DNA from: Flavonifractor sp052065355
GTDB taxonomy: Bacteria; Bacillota; Clostridia; Oscillospirales; Oscillospiraceae
DNA length: 64,000 nt
Assembly (NCBI RefSeq): GCF_052065355.1
Contig: NZ_JBQHUF010000006.1
Span: forward strand, 1-64,000
Direction: 5' to 3'
The notes under the pieces were generated by a model that did no database searches, had not been told where the DNA came from, and saw nothing but the letters and a program-made list of their open reading frames with translations. Positions 25,561-37,382 of the stretch are shown one piece after another. The position numbers and the translations under genes are program-made. The stretch's first letter is position 1; each line of letters begins with the position of its first letter.

Positions 25561-26815
25561 ATTTCAGTTCCAGGCCGGTGAGGTACCGCCGCACCAAATC
25601 AAAGCCGTGGCTGGCGGCAATGTGGCGGATACGCTGGCGGCCACGGGTCAGATTGACCTGCCGCACCCAGGTGCCTTCCGGGGTGGCCAGGCCGATGAAC
25701 ACCAGGCCCACCGGGTTGCCCCGCTCGTCGGGGTCAGGCCCCGCCACGCCGGTGAAGGAGAGAGCCAGGTCACAGCCCAGCACCTTCCGGGCTCCCTCAG
25801 CCATGGCCCGGGCCGTGGGCTCGCTCACCGCGCCGTACTGATCCAGCAAAGCCTGGTCCACACCCAGGACGGTGTGCTTCACCTCGGTGGCGTAGCTTAC
25901 CACGCCGCCCCGGAAGACGGCGGAGGCGCCGGGCAGGTCGGTAAAACGCTTGGCGGCCAGGCCGCCGGTGCAGCTCTCGGCGGTACCCAGAGTGAGCCCC
26001 TTCTCCTTCAGCAGGGCGAAAGCCGTCGCCTCCAGACTGGGTACGTCCACCCCGTACACCAGAGGCCCGAAGTGGGCCTTCAGGTCGGCTTCCACCGGGT
26101 CAATGAGGGCGTGAGCCGCCTCCACGGTGTCCGCCTTGGCGGTGATGCGCAGCTCGCACTCCCCCTCCTTAGCGTAGGGGGCCAGGGTGGGGTTGGTCAT
26201 GGCGTTCATTTTGTCCCGCAGCTGGGCCTCCATGGCCGACTCCCCGATGCCGAACAGCTTGAGGGTGCGGGAGGCGATGACCCCGTCGGACAGCTCCTTC
26301 AGGTAGGGGATTACCCGGTAGGTGAGCATGGCCCGGCACTCCCGGGGCGGACCGGGGAGCATAATGACCCGCACCCCGTCGGCCTCAAAAGCCACGCCGG
26401 GGGCGGTGCCCCAGTCGTTGTCCAGCACGGTACAGCCCTCGGGCAGCATGGCCTGCTGGTAGTTGTTCTCCGTCATGGGCCGGGTGGGGTGGAGGGTGCG
26501 GAAATAGTCCTCGATCCGCTTGGCGGAGGGCTCATGGAACACCAGCTGCTTGCCAAAGCACTGGGCCAGCACGTTTTTGGTCAGGTCATCGCAGGTGGGA
26601 CCCAGGCCGCCGGTGGTGATGATGATATCCGCCCGGCCCTTGGCGATCTCCACGGCGGATTTGAGCCGCTGGGGATTGTCACCCACCACCGTGTGGTAGT
26701 AGACGTTGATGCCCAGGGCGGACAATGCCTCGGAAATCATCTGGGCGTCGGTATTTGCAATGTTGCCCAGCAGCAGCTCGGTACCTACCGCAATCAGTTC
26801 AGCGGTATGAGACAT
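25559..26815 (-). CDS. cinA: CinA family protein (nicotinamide mononucleotide deamidase domain)
   Basis: 418 residues. The N-terminal MoaB/MogA-like domain (VGTELLLGNIANTDAQ, TTGGLGPTCDD) is followed by a C-terminal PncC-type deamidase domain (TAESCTGGLAAKRFTD, SFTGVAGPD). Such proteins hydrolyse ADP-ribose and/or deamidate NMN during NAD recycling; the gene name comes from competence operons. It follows thiI by 15 bp with an AAAGGAAG site, in a minus-strand run that starts with comM. Confidence 0.94.
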   Translation of the reverse strand: MSHTAELIAVGTELLLGNIANTDAQMISEALSALGINVYYHTVVGDNPQRLKSAVEIAKGRADIIITTGGLGPTCDDLTKNVLAQCFGKQLVFHEPSAKRIEDYFRTLHPTRPMTENNYQQAMLPEGCTVLDNDWGTAPGVAFEADGVRVIMLPGPPRECRAMLTYRVIPYLKELSDGVIASRTLKLFGIGESAMEAQLRDKMNAMTNPTLAPYAKEGECELRITAKADTVEAAHALIDPVEADLKAHFGPLVYGVDVPSLEATAFALLKEKGLTLGTAESCTGGLAAKRFTDLPGASAVFRGGVVSYATEVKHTVLGVDQALLDQYGAVSEPTARAMAEGARKVLGCDLALSFTGVAGPDPDERGNPVGLVFIGLATPEGTWVRQVNLTRGRQRIRHIAASHGFDLVRRYLTGLELK

Positions 26816-26830
26816 GGGAATGCACTTCCT

Positions 26831-27997
26831 TTACACTTGAATGCGCTCGATGCCCTCCACGGCGGCGTTTACCAGGCTCTCCACATCCAGAGCCTCCTCG
26901 GCGGCCTCCAGCTCGCCCAGCACGGGGCGCAGGCGGGGATGGCGGGGGGTGAACACGGTGCAGCAGTCCTCGTAGGGCAGAATGGAGGTCTCAAAGGTGT
27001 TGATCTTGCGGGCGATGCGGACGATCTCCTCCTTATCCATGCCCACCACAGGCCGCAGGATGGGCAGGGAGCAGACGGCGGTGGTGGCCCGCATGGCCTC
27101 CATGGTCTGGCTGGCCACCTGGCCCAGGCACTCGCCGGTGACAATGGCGCCGGCACCGCAGCGCTGGGCCACCCGTTCGGCAATGCGCATCATAAACCGG
27201 CGCATGAGGACGGTAAACAGCTCCTCGGGGCACTTCCGGCGCAGCTCCTCCTGGATCTCCGTAAAGGGCACCACATGGACGGTGAGCCGTCCGCACCAGG
27301 GGGTGAGCAGCTTGGCCAGATCCAGCACCTTCTGCTTGGCCTCCTCAGAGGTGTAGGGATAGGAGAAGAAGTGGACCATTTCCAGGGCAATACCCCGCTT
27401 GGCGATCATCCAGGAGGCCACGGGGGAGTCGATGCCGCCGGAGAGCAGGCTCACCGCCCGGCCTCCCACGCCCACCGGCAGGCCGCCGGCGCCCGGCTCC
27501 GGGTCGGCGTGGACGTAGGCGGCGTAGTCCCGCACTTCCAGATACACCGTCAGCTCCGGGTTGTGGACGTCCACCTTCAGGTTGGGATATTTCTCGTCTA
27601 GCTCGCCGCCCACGTACTGGGACAGCTGGATGGAGGTCATGGGGAAGCTCTTGTCCGCCCGCTTGGACTCCACCTTAAAGGTACGGGCGGCGGCCAGCTT
27701 GTCACCCAGATACTCGATGGCGGTGTTGAGCATGGCGTCGGCGTCCTTCTCGCAGGCCCGGGCCCGGCTGAGACCCACCACGCCGAACAGCTTGGTCATG
27801 GCCTCCCAGGCCCCGTCCAGATCGCAGTCGTCGTTCTTGGGCTCCACATACATGGTGGACTGCTTGGAGTACACCTTAAAATCCCCGTGGGGACGCAGGC
27901 GGCGCTTGGCGTTGGCAATGAGCCGGTCCTCAAAGGTGCGGCGATTCAGGCCCTTCAGCACCAGCTCGCCCAGCTTTAACAAAATGATCTCGTTCAA
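26831..27997 (-). CDS. thiI: tRNA sulfurtransferase ThiI (4-thiouridine synthase)
   Basis: 388 residues: N-terminal ferredoxin-like and THUMP domains, then the PP-loop SLLSGGIDSPVAS. It has no C-terminal rhodanese domain, so the sulfur must come another way, as in Bacillus where a dedicated NifS-type desulfurase sits next to thiI. No such desulfurase gene is nearby here. It makes s4U8 in tRNA and may supply sulfur for thiamine. It starts with TTG at 27997, preceded by AAGGAG that overlaps the end of a 22-codon ORF. Confidence 0.94.
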   Translation of the reverse strand: MNEIILLKLGELVLKGLNRRTFEDRLIANAKRRLRPHGDFKVYSKQSTMYVEPKNDDCDLDGAWEAMTKLFGVVGLSRARACEKDADAMLNTAIEYLGDKLAAARTFKVESKRADKSFPMTSIQLSQYVGGELDEKYPNLKVDVHNPELTVYLEVRDYAAYVHADPEPGAGGLPVGVGGRAVSLLSGGIDSPVASWMIAKRGIALEMVHFFSYPYTSEEAKQKVLDLAKLLTPWCGRLTVHVVPFTEIQEELRRKCPEELFTVLMRRFMMRIAERVAQRCGAGAIVTGECLGQVASQTMEAMRATTAVCSLPILRPVVGMDKEEIVRIARKINTFETSILPYEDCCTVFTPRHPRLRPVLGELEAAEEALDVESLVNAAVEGIERIQV

Positions 27998-28012
27998 TGG
28001 TAGTTCTCCTTT

Positions 28013-28081
28013 TTATTTATATCGTTTTGACACATCTAAAATAATTAACACCGGCAAGAGAAGCAGCGCAAGGATCCACAT
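28013..28081 (-). CDS. 22-residue hydrophobic small protein upstream of thiI
   Basis: An ATG with GGGAGG at 8 nt opens a 22-codon frame, MWILALLLLPVLIILDVSKRYK: one membrane helix followed by a short positively charged tail. It lies alone in the gap between comM and thiI and ends 15 bp before the thiI TTG, so it could be a membrane microprotein or a translated leader coupled to thiI. The strong ribosome site and clean helix-plus-charge design support it; length alone does not. Confidence 0.5.
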   Translation of the reverse strand: MWILALLLLPVLIILDVSKRYK

Positions 28082-28115
28082 ATCATGTTCCTCCCATCAT
28101 ACACAAGTTCCAGTG

Positions 28116-29633
28116 TTACCGTCGGAGCAGGGCGCTCTCCCGGTACTGGATGGCTTCGGCCAGGTGCTCCACACCGATCTGCTTGGCTCCGTCCAGGTCG
28201 GCGATGGTGCGGGCCACCCGCAGGATGCGGTCATAGCTGCGGGCAGTGAGGCCCATCCGGTCAAAGGCGCCTTTGATGAGGGCGGTGCCGCCCTCGTCCA
28301 GAATACAGTATTCCCCCAGCTCTTTGGGACCCATCTGGGCGTTGCACGCCGGGCCGTCTGGGCCGAAGCGGGCGGCCTGAATCGCCCGGGCGGCGTCCAC
28401 CCGGGCCTTGATGGCGGCGGAGGATTCGGCCTGGGGCCGCCGGGACAGCTCGTCAAATTCCAGGGGCGGCACCTCCACATAGAGGTCCACCCGGTCCAGC
28501 AGAGGCCCCGACAGCTTGCCCAGGTACTTTTCCACCGACTGGGCCGAGCACCGGCACCGGTCCGAGTAGCCGTACCAGCCGCACTTGCAGGGGTTCATGG
28601 CGCACACCAGCATAAAGCGGGCGGGGAACTTCTCGCTGCCCGCCGCCCGGCTGATGACCACCTGGCCCTCCTCCAGAGGCTGGCGGAGCACCTCCAGCAC
28701 GTCCTTATGGAACTCAGGCAGCTCATCCAGAAAGAGCACTCCGTTGTGGGCCAGGGAGATCTCCCCGGGCCTGGGGATGGGAGAGCCGCCCCCTGCCATG
28801 CCGGTGGCGGAGATGGAGTGGTGGGGAGACCGGAAGGGCCGCTTGAGCAGCAGAGGGTGCTGAGCATCGGTGAGGCCCATCACCGAGTGGACGGCGGTGG
28901 CCTCCATGGCCTCCTTCCGGGACAGGTCGGGCAGGATGGAGGGCAGACGCCGGGCCAGCATGGACTTGCCCGACCCCGGCGGGCCCACCATGGCGATATT
29001 ATGCCCGCCGGCGGCGGCGATCTCCAGGGCCCGTTTGGCGTTCTCCTGCCCCTTCACGTCGGCGAAGTCGGGACAGGCCAGATCCTCCGCCCCAGGCGTC
29101 CAGGGTTGGGCAGGTGCAATGAGGGCCTCTCCCCGCAGGTGGGCGGCCAGCTGTCCCACATCCTCCACCGGGTACACCGTCAGTCCTCCTGCCAGAGTGG
29201 CCTCGGCGGCGGAGGGTGCGGGTACATATAAGGTAGTAATTCCCGCTGCCCTGGCGGCCAGAGCCATGGGCAGCATGCCCGCCACAGGCCGCAGCCTGCC
29301 GGACAGAGACAGCTCTCCCACAAAGGCGCTGTTGGGGTCCGGCGGCTTCAGCTGCCCGCCGGCGGCCAGCACCCCCACCAGAATGGGCAGGTCATACATG
29401 GTGCCTCCCTTTTTCCGGTCGGCGGGAGCCAGATTCACCGTGATGCGGGAGACGGGAAAGGCAAAGCCGCAGTTTTTTACGGCGGCGCGCACCCGGTCCC
29501 GGGCCTCCTTCACCGCCGCGTCGGGCAGACCCACGATCTCGAAGGCGGGCAGGCCGCCGGACAGGTCGCACTCGGCCCGCACCTCGTAGCCCGAGACGCC
29601 GGACAGCCCCAATGAGCGCACCTCGCACAGCAC
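28116..29633 (-). CDS. comM: ComM/YifB family AAA+ protein (Mg-chelatase-like)
   Basis: 505 residues. An N-terminal Lon-like domain (GLPDAAVKEARDRVRAAV) is followed by a Mg-chelatase-type AAA+ core with Walker A GPPGSGKS, Walker B LFLDELPEF and a zinc-like CNPCKCGWYG segment. The C-terminus is the Mg-chelatase domain. In naturally transformable bacteria ComM is a hexameric helicase that drives branch migration of incoming DNA. Start: the GTG at 29633 follows GGAAAGGCGG; the in-frame ATG further up lies at or before the likely transcription start. Confidence 0.92.
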   Translation of the reverse strand: MLCEVRSLGLSGVSGYEVRAECDLSGGLPAFEIVGLPDAAVKEARDRVRAAVKNCGFAFPVSRITVNLAPADRKKGGTMYDLPILVGVLAAGGQLKPPDPNSAFVGELSLSGRLRPVAGMLPMALAARAAGITTLYVPAPSAAEATLAGGLTVYPVEDVGQLAAHLRGEALIAPAQPWTPGAEDLACPDFADVKGQENAKRALEIAAAGGHNIAMVGPPGSGKSMLARRLPSILPDLSRKEAMEATAVHSVMGLTDAQHPLLLKRPFRSPHHSISATGMAGGGSPIPRPGEISLAHNGVLFLDELPEFHKDVLEVLRQPLEEGQVVISRAAGSEKFPARFMLVCAMNPCKCGWYGYSDRCRCSAQSVEKYLGKLSGPLLDRVDLYVEVPPLEFDELSRRPQAESSAAIKARVDAARAIQAARFGPDGPACNAQMGPKELGEYCILDEGGTALIKGAFDRMGLTARSYDRILRVARTIADLDGAKQIGVEHLAEAIQYRESALLRR

Positions 29634-29667
29634 GAAACCACCGCCTTTCCCACACATCTGATGGTTG

Positions 29668-29696
29668 ATTATACCACATCCCCGGCCCGGTGGAAA
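29668..29696 (-). promoter_or_regulatory. comM promoter
   Basis: A perfect TATAAT (29673-29668) with a weak TTTCCA 17 bp upstream. The predicted start at about 29660 leaves a 27-nt leader to the GTG. Confidence 0.5.
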
Positions 29697-29906
29697 GTCT
29701 TCTGGCCGGCGCTGATTTTTCCCTTTATTCAACCGTGCTTATTGTGTCATTAGCATAACTTCTTAAACTGCTCGTTTCAGTACATTCAGTTTCATTTTCC
29801 GACTGGGGCGTACCCCTTGTTTTTCCGCATTTTAGTGGCAAAACTCACAAAAGCTAACCTGTTTTTGGAGCATAACAGAAAATTTTTGTTTTAAAGTAAG
29901 AATTGA

Positions 29907-29935
29907 TTTACAAACCGATTGGATGGTGATAAAAT
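29907..29935 (+). promoter_or_regulatory. nifJ promoter
   Basis: TTTACA (29907-29912), 17 bp and TAAAAT (29930-29935). It lies in an AT-rich stretch (29,740-29,935) in which I see no gene. Confidence 0.6.
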
Positions 29936-29978
29936 GAAGGCGTTTTAGGAGCCTATGCCTGTAAACAAATGGGAACTG

Positions 29979-30041
29979 CCAGGGTAATGGGAATCGGGCC
30001 CGGTTCTGAGGGGAAACGGGGACAGATTCCCATTGCCCTGG
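29979..30041 (+). promoter_or_regulatory. long hairpin in the nifJ 5' leader
   Basis: Arms 29979-29995 and 30025-30041 are 17-bp inverted repeats with a single G-U position. The loop itself can form an inner CCCGGTT/AAACGGG stem. No T-run follows, so it is not a simple terminator. It sits between the promoter and the AAGGAGG site and may stabilise or regulate this highly expressed mRNA. Confidence 0.6.
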
Positions 30042-30067
30042 AAAAACGAAAAGGAGGAATCGTTTCA

Positions 30068-33634
<3,567 letters not shown>

Positions 33635-33646
33635 GTTGTAGCACCA

Positions 33647-33678
33647 AGACCCCCGGGCGTTTGCCCGGGGGTCTTTCT
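33647..33678 (+). terminator. nifJ terminator
   Basis: A 12-bp GC-rich stem (33647-33658 / 33663-33674) with a GTTT loop, followed by TTTCTGTT. Confidence 0.88.
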
Positions 33679-33706
33679 GTTGCGGCGGCCTCTTCGGGGT
33701 TTGGCT

Positions 33707-33875
33707 GGCCGCCAAGGAGCGCTACGAGCATCTCGCGGGAGCCCACCCGCAGTCGAATGAAGTGACTGCGGGTGGGAGAGGAGACACAGCGGAACGAGAG
33801 AGCTTTGCCGTATACGGCGAAGCGAGGGATGTGGAGCTTGTGTCGACGAGGTTGAGCTCTACAAGAAAGTTTTGC
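33707..33875 (+). pseudogene. broken partial duplicate of the nifJ 3' end
   Basis: Positions 33707-33730 repeat 24 identical bases of nifJ (33580-33603). Positions 33850-33875 match 33617-33642 with only a few changes, covering the final codons and stop region, where the stop is lost by a T-to-A change. The two pieces are separated by about 119 bp of unrelated palindromic sequence. This is non-coding debris in the 330-bp gap after nifJ. Confidence 0.75.
33731..33849. repeat. palindromic unit inside the duplicated nifJ tail
   Basis: About 119 bp containing a 13-bp perfect stem (33742-33754 / 33764-33776, 9-nt loop) and a second palindrome at 33802-33823 (22 bp with one T-G mismatch). It splits the duplicated nifJ end. 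It may be a REP-like or MITE-like unit; copies elsewhere in the genome would confirm this. Confidence 0.5.
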
Positions 33876-33921
33876 CACGGCGTCCCCATCTGCGGGATAG
33901 ATCATAAGAAATGGGTAAAAT

Positions 33922-33952
33922 AAAGGCCCCGGGCTGTTTGCCCGGGGCCTTT
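33922..33952. terminator. terminator of the amino acid permease gene (bidirectional stem)
   Basis: A 13-bp stem AAAGGCCCCGGGC/GCCCGGGGCCTTT with a 5-nt loop, ending just before the permease stop. AT-rich runs flank both sides. Confidence 0.8.
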
Positions 33953-33966
33953 GCTATGTCTGATTG

Positions 33967-35325
33967 TTACTCGATGTCCGCCTTCACGGTATCGGGGGAA
34001 AGCTCCACCGGTGCCCAGTTGACAGGGTCTTTCTTCTGCATGTGCTTGGCATAGATCCACAGCAGGATGCCCAGCACAGCGTAGATGATCAGCACGATCC
34101 ACGCGCCCATATCCATGGCAATAGCGGAGGAGTAGATGACCCACACGCAGAAGGCGATGGCCAGGATGCCAAGCAGGGTGCCCGCCTTGATCTTGTAGGG
34201 ACGGGGCCACTCGGGGTGGGAGGAGCGCAGCTTGAGGAAGGAGATAGCCACCAGCAGGTAAACCAGGCCGGCCGCCAGTCCGTAGATGGTGTAGATGTAG
34301 TTCACCCACGCGTCGGGAGCGAAGATGGTGAAGTAGATAGACAGGATGCCCACCACGATGTTGGCTACCTGGGGCTGACCGTTCTTGTTCAGCTTGGAGA
34401 AGCGGGGGGTCATCTGGTGCTGCTGGGAGGCGCCGTACAGGATACGGGAGGCGCTCAGCCAGAAGGAGGACAGGGTGGTAATGCAGGTGAGAGCGCCCAT
34501 CACCACGATGACCACGCCCAGCCAGTGCATGCCGATGATGTCGGCCACACGGGGATCCACGATGTCAGTCTGGGCGATCCACTCGTTGTCCACAATGCCG
34601 CCCACGCCGATAACGGCCATGCCGTAAATCAGTACGGTGCAGCCCAGGGCGCCCAGGAAGGCCTTCCACAGGTTCTTCTTGGGGAAGTTGGCCTCCTCAG
34701 ACAGCTGGGGAATCAGGTCGAAGCCCACGAACTTCATGATGAGCAGAGCCACGGCGGCGGTGTAGCCATTGAAGCCGTTGGGGAAGATGGGCTGCATGGT
34801 CTCAAAGCTCCACTGGCCGCTGAAAATGAAAATGACGGAGGCAGCCAGGGACACCGCCAGGGTGCTCCAGAACAGAATGTTCTGCAGCTTGGCCAGCACC
34901 TTCAGCTCCTTGTTGGTCAGGAAGAACCAAATCACCAGAATGATGGCCGCCACGACCTTGGTCTGCAGGGCGGTGATGGGGGTCAGATATCCGATCATGC
35001 TGGCAATGCCGTAGGCCACGGTAGGCATGGCCATGACGTAAAGCAGCATGACCAGCCAGCAGGCACCAAAGCCGATGTTCCAGCCCAGCGCGTTGGTGAC
35101 CCAGATGTTCTGGCCGCCGGCGTAGGGCATCATGCTGGTCATCTCGGAATAGATGAAGCACAGGGGCAGCAGCAGGATGGCGCAGGTCAGCAGCGAAAGC
35201 ACAGAGCCTACGCCGCTGAGCTCAAACCAATACTTGATCTCCACCATCCAGGCGGCGATCATGCCGCCGGCGGCCATGGCGATCATGCTGCTCAGCTTCA
35301 ATTCCTTTCTCAAACCATTTGCCAT
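33967..35325 (-). CDS. APC-superfamily amino acid permease
   Basis: 452 residues with about 12 hydrophobic helices. The first helix carries the APC-type broken Gly-rich motif (MAAGGMIAAWM), and a TSMMPYAGGQNIWV segment and an EEANFPKKNLWKA loop are also typical. It imports or exchanges an amino acid or amine; the substrate is not readable. It lies 40 bp downstream of an isochorismatase-fold hydrolase gene, so the pair probably takes up and hydrolyses one compound. Confidence 0.88.
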   Translation of the reverse strand: MANGLRKELKLSSMIAMAAGGMIAAWMVEIKYWFELSGVGSVLSLLTCAILLLPLCFIYSEMTSMMPYAGGQNIWVTNALGWNIGFGACWLVMLLYVMAMPTVAYGIASMIGYLTPITALQTKVVAAIILVIWFFLTNKELKVLAKLQNILFWSTLAVSLAASVIFIFSGQWSFETMQPIFPNGFNGYTAAVALLIMKFVGFDLIPQLSEEANFPKKNLWKAFLGALGCTVLIYGMAVIGVGGIVDNEWIAQTDIVDPRVADIIGMHWLGVVIVVMGALTCITTLSSFWLSASRILYGASQQHQMTPRFSKLNKNGQPQVANIVVGILSIYFTIFAPDAWVNYIYTIYGLAAGLVYLLVAISFLKLRSSHPEWPRPYKIKAGTLLGILAIAFCVWVIYSSAIAMDMGAWIVLIIYAVLGILLWIYAKHMQKKDPVNWAPVELSPDTVKADIE

Positions 35326-35365
35326 TGTTTTTCACTCCTCTTTTTCTCGCACACAAAAAAACCTG

Positions 35366-36064
35366 TTACAGGTTCTTTTCAATCAGGGCGATGGTCTCGT
35401 CAGTGGAGAGCACATCGCAGTAGATCACATTCATGATCTTCAGCTCGGCGTCGTGGAGCTCCATGCTGCCGGCGGCGCAGGCGTCCTCCACGCAGATAAC
35501 CTTGTAGCCGGCGTCGGCCAGGCCGCGGACGGTGCAGGCCACACACTGGTCGGTAACGATGCCGGTAACCACCACCGTCTCGATGCCCATGAACTGGAGC
35601 AGGGTCAGGTAGTTGGTGCCGGTGGTGACGCTGTCGGTGGTCTTGTTCACCACGATCTCGTTCTCCATGGGCTTGAGCTCGTCGATCATCTGAGCGGCGT
35701 AGCTGTTCACCGGCAGAAGCATGCCGTTCCAGCCCTCGCTCTTCTGCACGGGAGAGCGGTCCTCGCCGTCCTCACGCAGGCAGGCGATGCGGCCGTAGGT
35801 GACGGTCATCTTGTTCTTGCGGAAGAAATCCAGCAGCTTCTTGTTGTTGGGGATCACGATGTCGTCCAGACGGTCATGGAAGGGAATCCAACGCTCCCAC
35901 TCACCCTGGGCCTTGAACTGGAGCGCCTCACCGAAGTCACGCAGCACGAATTCGTTCTGCAGATCCACCAGCAGCAGGGCGGTCTTTTTGGGGTCGATCT
36001 TGGGCTCAGGCACCTCGTCCATGGTCTCGTAGTAGAAACTGCGGTATTTTTCCTTAATCTTCAT
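35366..36064 (-). CDS. isochorismatase-fold cysteine hydrolase
   Basis: 232 residues with the catalytic triad of the family: Asp in LLVDLQNEF, Lys in VVNKTTDS and Cys in VTDQCVACTVRG, followed by the cis-peptide region. Members hydrolyse nicotinamide, biuret, ureidoacrylate, N-carbamoyl compounds or similar amides. The long N-terminal extension (about 28 residues before the Asp motif) differs from PncA. Co-transcribed with an APC permease and preceded by a possible attenuator leader, it looks like a catabolic enzyme for an imported amide (inference). Confidence 0.88.
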   Translation of the reverse strand: MKIKEKYRSFYYETMDEVPEPKIDPKKTALLLVDLQNEFVLRDFGEALQFKAQGEWERWIPFHDRLDDIVIPNNKKLLDFFRKNKMTVTYGRIACLREDGEDRSPVQKSEGWNGMLLPVNSYAAQMIDELKPMENEIVVNKTTDSVTTGTNYLTLLQFMGIETVVVTGIVTDQCVACTVRGLADAGYKVICVEDACAAGSMELHDAELKIMNVIYCDVLSTDETIALIEKNL

Positions 36065-36105
36065 ACCTGATCCTCCTTGTAAAAATATAGTATAAAAATG
36101 AATGG

Positions 36106-36208
36106 CATAAAATAGAAAAGGGCGTACTACGGCCTTGTACCGCAGTACGCCCCGCTATTTTCCTGGAACTGCTGCGGACCTCAGATTTTCTGCTCCGCTG
36201 TATAAATA
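36106..36208 (-). promoter_or_regulatory. candidate transcription-attenuation leader
   Basis: On the minus-strand RNA are a hairpin GCGGA..CAGA/TCTG..TCCGC (36198-36174) and then a strong terminator with a 13-bp stem (36152-36140 / 36132-36120) and a T-rich tail. CCGCAGCAGT (36177-36168) can pair with ACTGCGG (36146-36140), with a 2-nt bulge. This is mutually exclusive with both the first hairpin and the terminator, as in riboswitch or attenuator leaders. I do not recognise a known ligand-binding class. Confidence 0.5.
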
Positions 36209-36214
36209 TACTTT

Positions 36215-36243
36215 TTTATACCACAGTGTCCTAGTCATTGCAA
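36215..36243 (-). promoter_or_regulatory. promoter of the hydrolase-permease operon
   Basis: TTGCAA (36243-36238), 17 bp and TATAAA (36220-36215). The start is near 36208, 144 nt before the ATG. I see no gene in 36,065-36,313 apart from this promoter and leader. Confidence 0.75.
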
Positions 36244-36313
36244 GAGAAACGTTTAACTTTGTTGTATTCTATAGGTTTGGCCTTTTTTGAAAGTCGGTTT
36301 TTATTCTACTTTG

Positions 36314-37246
36314 CTATGATAAACCACCAAAGAGAGCGGCCAGCACCGCAAAGCAGGGCAGAGTAAGAATGCAGCACAGGGTGGTCAGGGTGACCAGCTG
36401 GGCGGCAGTGGATGTATCTCGCTGGTATTGCTGGGAGAAAATAGAGGTGTATCCCGCCGTGGGGGTGGCCGCCAGGATCACCAGGGTGGTGTACATCACC
36501 GGGTCCAGGTGCAGCGGCAGCAGGATCAGGGCGGTGGCCAGGGGAACAACGGCCAGCTTGGCCAGGGCGGCGGAGTAGAGCAGGGGGTTGCGGAAGGTAG
36601 CACCCAGATCGGCGGAGGCCATCTGTGCGCCGATGACCACCATAGCCAGGGGAGAATTCATACTGCCCAGGAAGGCCACGCCGTCTCCCAGAAAGGCGGG
36701 CAGGCGGAAGTCCAGCAAAAACAGGCCCACACCGGCCACTGCTCCGAAAATACCGGGGTTAAAGAGCATCTTTTTTACAGAAAAGCCCTCTTTGCCACCC
36801 ATGAGCAGTACACCGTGGCTCCAGGCGAAGATGGTGAAGCCCACCTGGCCCATAATGGCAAACACCATGCCCTCATCTCCCAACACCGCCTGGATCAGAG
36901 GGAGCCCCATAAAGCCGATATTGCCATACATCGTACCATAGCGCAGCACAATGCGGGTGTTGGTGGGCTGACGCCGGAACAGCAGGCATACGCCCAGGGC
37001 CATCAGCAGATAGAGTCCCAGGGTAAGGGCCATGCACAGCCCCATGACCCGCATCAGCTCAGCGCTGCGGGGAATCTGCAGGGTGTCGATCATCAGGCAG
37101 GGCACCACCACATAGAGCAGCATATATGTCATCTGGGCCAGGCCATCTCCGGTCAGCTTACCGGTTTTTGCCAGTACATAGCCCACGCCCATCATTAAAA
37201 ACAGGGTTCCAACCTGGGAAGCGACCAGCAGAAAATTCTCCGCCAC
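36314..37246 (-). CDS. AEC (auxin efflux carrier) family transporter
   Basis: 310 residues with ten or so hydrophobic helices in two halves. Asn/Pro-containing segments such as YGNIGFMGLPLI and a SPLAMVVIGAQMA helix are typical of AEC/bile-acid-sodium-symporter-like proteins, and a C-terminal ATPTAGYTSIFSQQY lies in the crossing region. Family members export small organic or amino acids. The frame is open to 37396, but the ATG at 37279 lies inside the -10 box. A GTG at 37246 with AAGGAG at 9 nt is therefore the likely start and gives the normal length. Confidence 0.85.
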   Translation of the reverse strand: MAENFLLVASQVGTLFLMMGVGYVLAKTGKLTGDGLAQMTYMLLYVVVPCLMIDTLQIPRSAELMRVMGLCMALTLGLYLLMALGVCLLFRRQPTNTRIVLRYGTMYGNIGFMGLPLIQAVLGDEGMVFAIMGQVGFTIFAWSHGVLLMGGKEGFSVKKMLFNPGIFGAVAGVGLFLLDFRLPAFLGDGVAFLGSMNSPLAMVVIGAQMASADLGATFRNPLLYSAALAKLAVVPLATALILLPLHLDPVMYTTLVILAATPTAGYTSIFSQQYQRDTSTAAQLVTLTTLCCILTLPCFAVLAALFGGLS

Positions 37247-37277
37247 ATCCAACAGCTCCTTTTTATTAAGCAGTACC

Positions 37278-37305
37278 ATTATACCGATTTCCCTGGAAAT
37301 TGCAA
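37278..37305 (-). promoter_or_regulatory. AEC transporter promoter
   Basis: TTGCAA (37305-37300), 16 bp and TATAAT (37283-37278), back to back with the promoter of the ABC exporter. Confidence 0.75.
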
Positions 37306-37310
37306 ACAGG

Positions 37311-37340
37311 TTGACAAAGTATTCCGGGGCGGGATATACT
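37311..37340 (+). promoter_or_regulatory. ABC exporter promoter
   Basis: TTGACA (37311-37316), 18 bp and TATACT (37335-37340). Only 5 bp separate its -35 from that of the divergent AEC gene. Confidence 0.8.
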
Positions 37341-37382
37341 GAATTTTGCTTCATTGTAAGGAAAAGAAAGGAGGGCCTCCCC

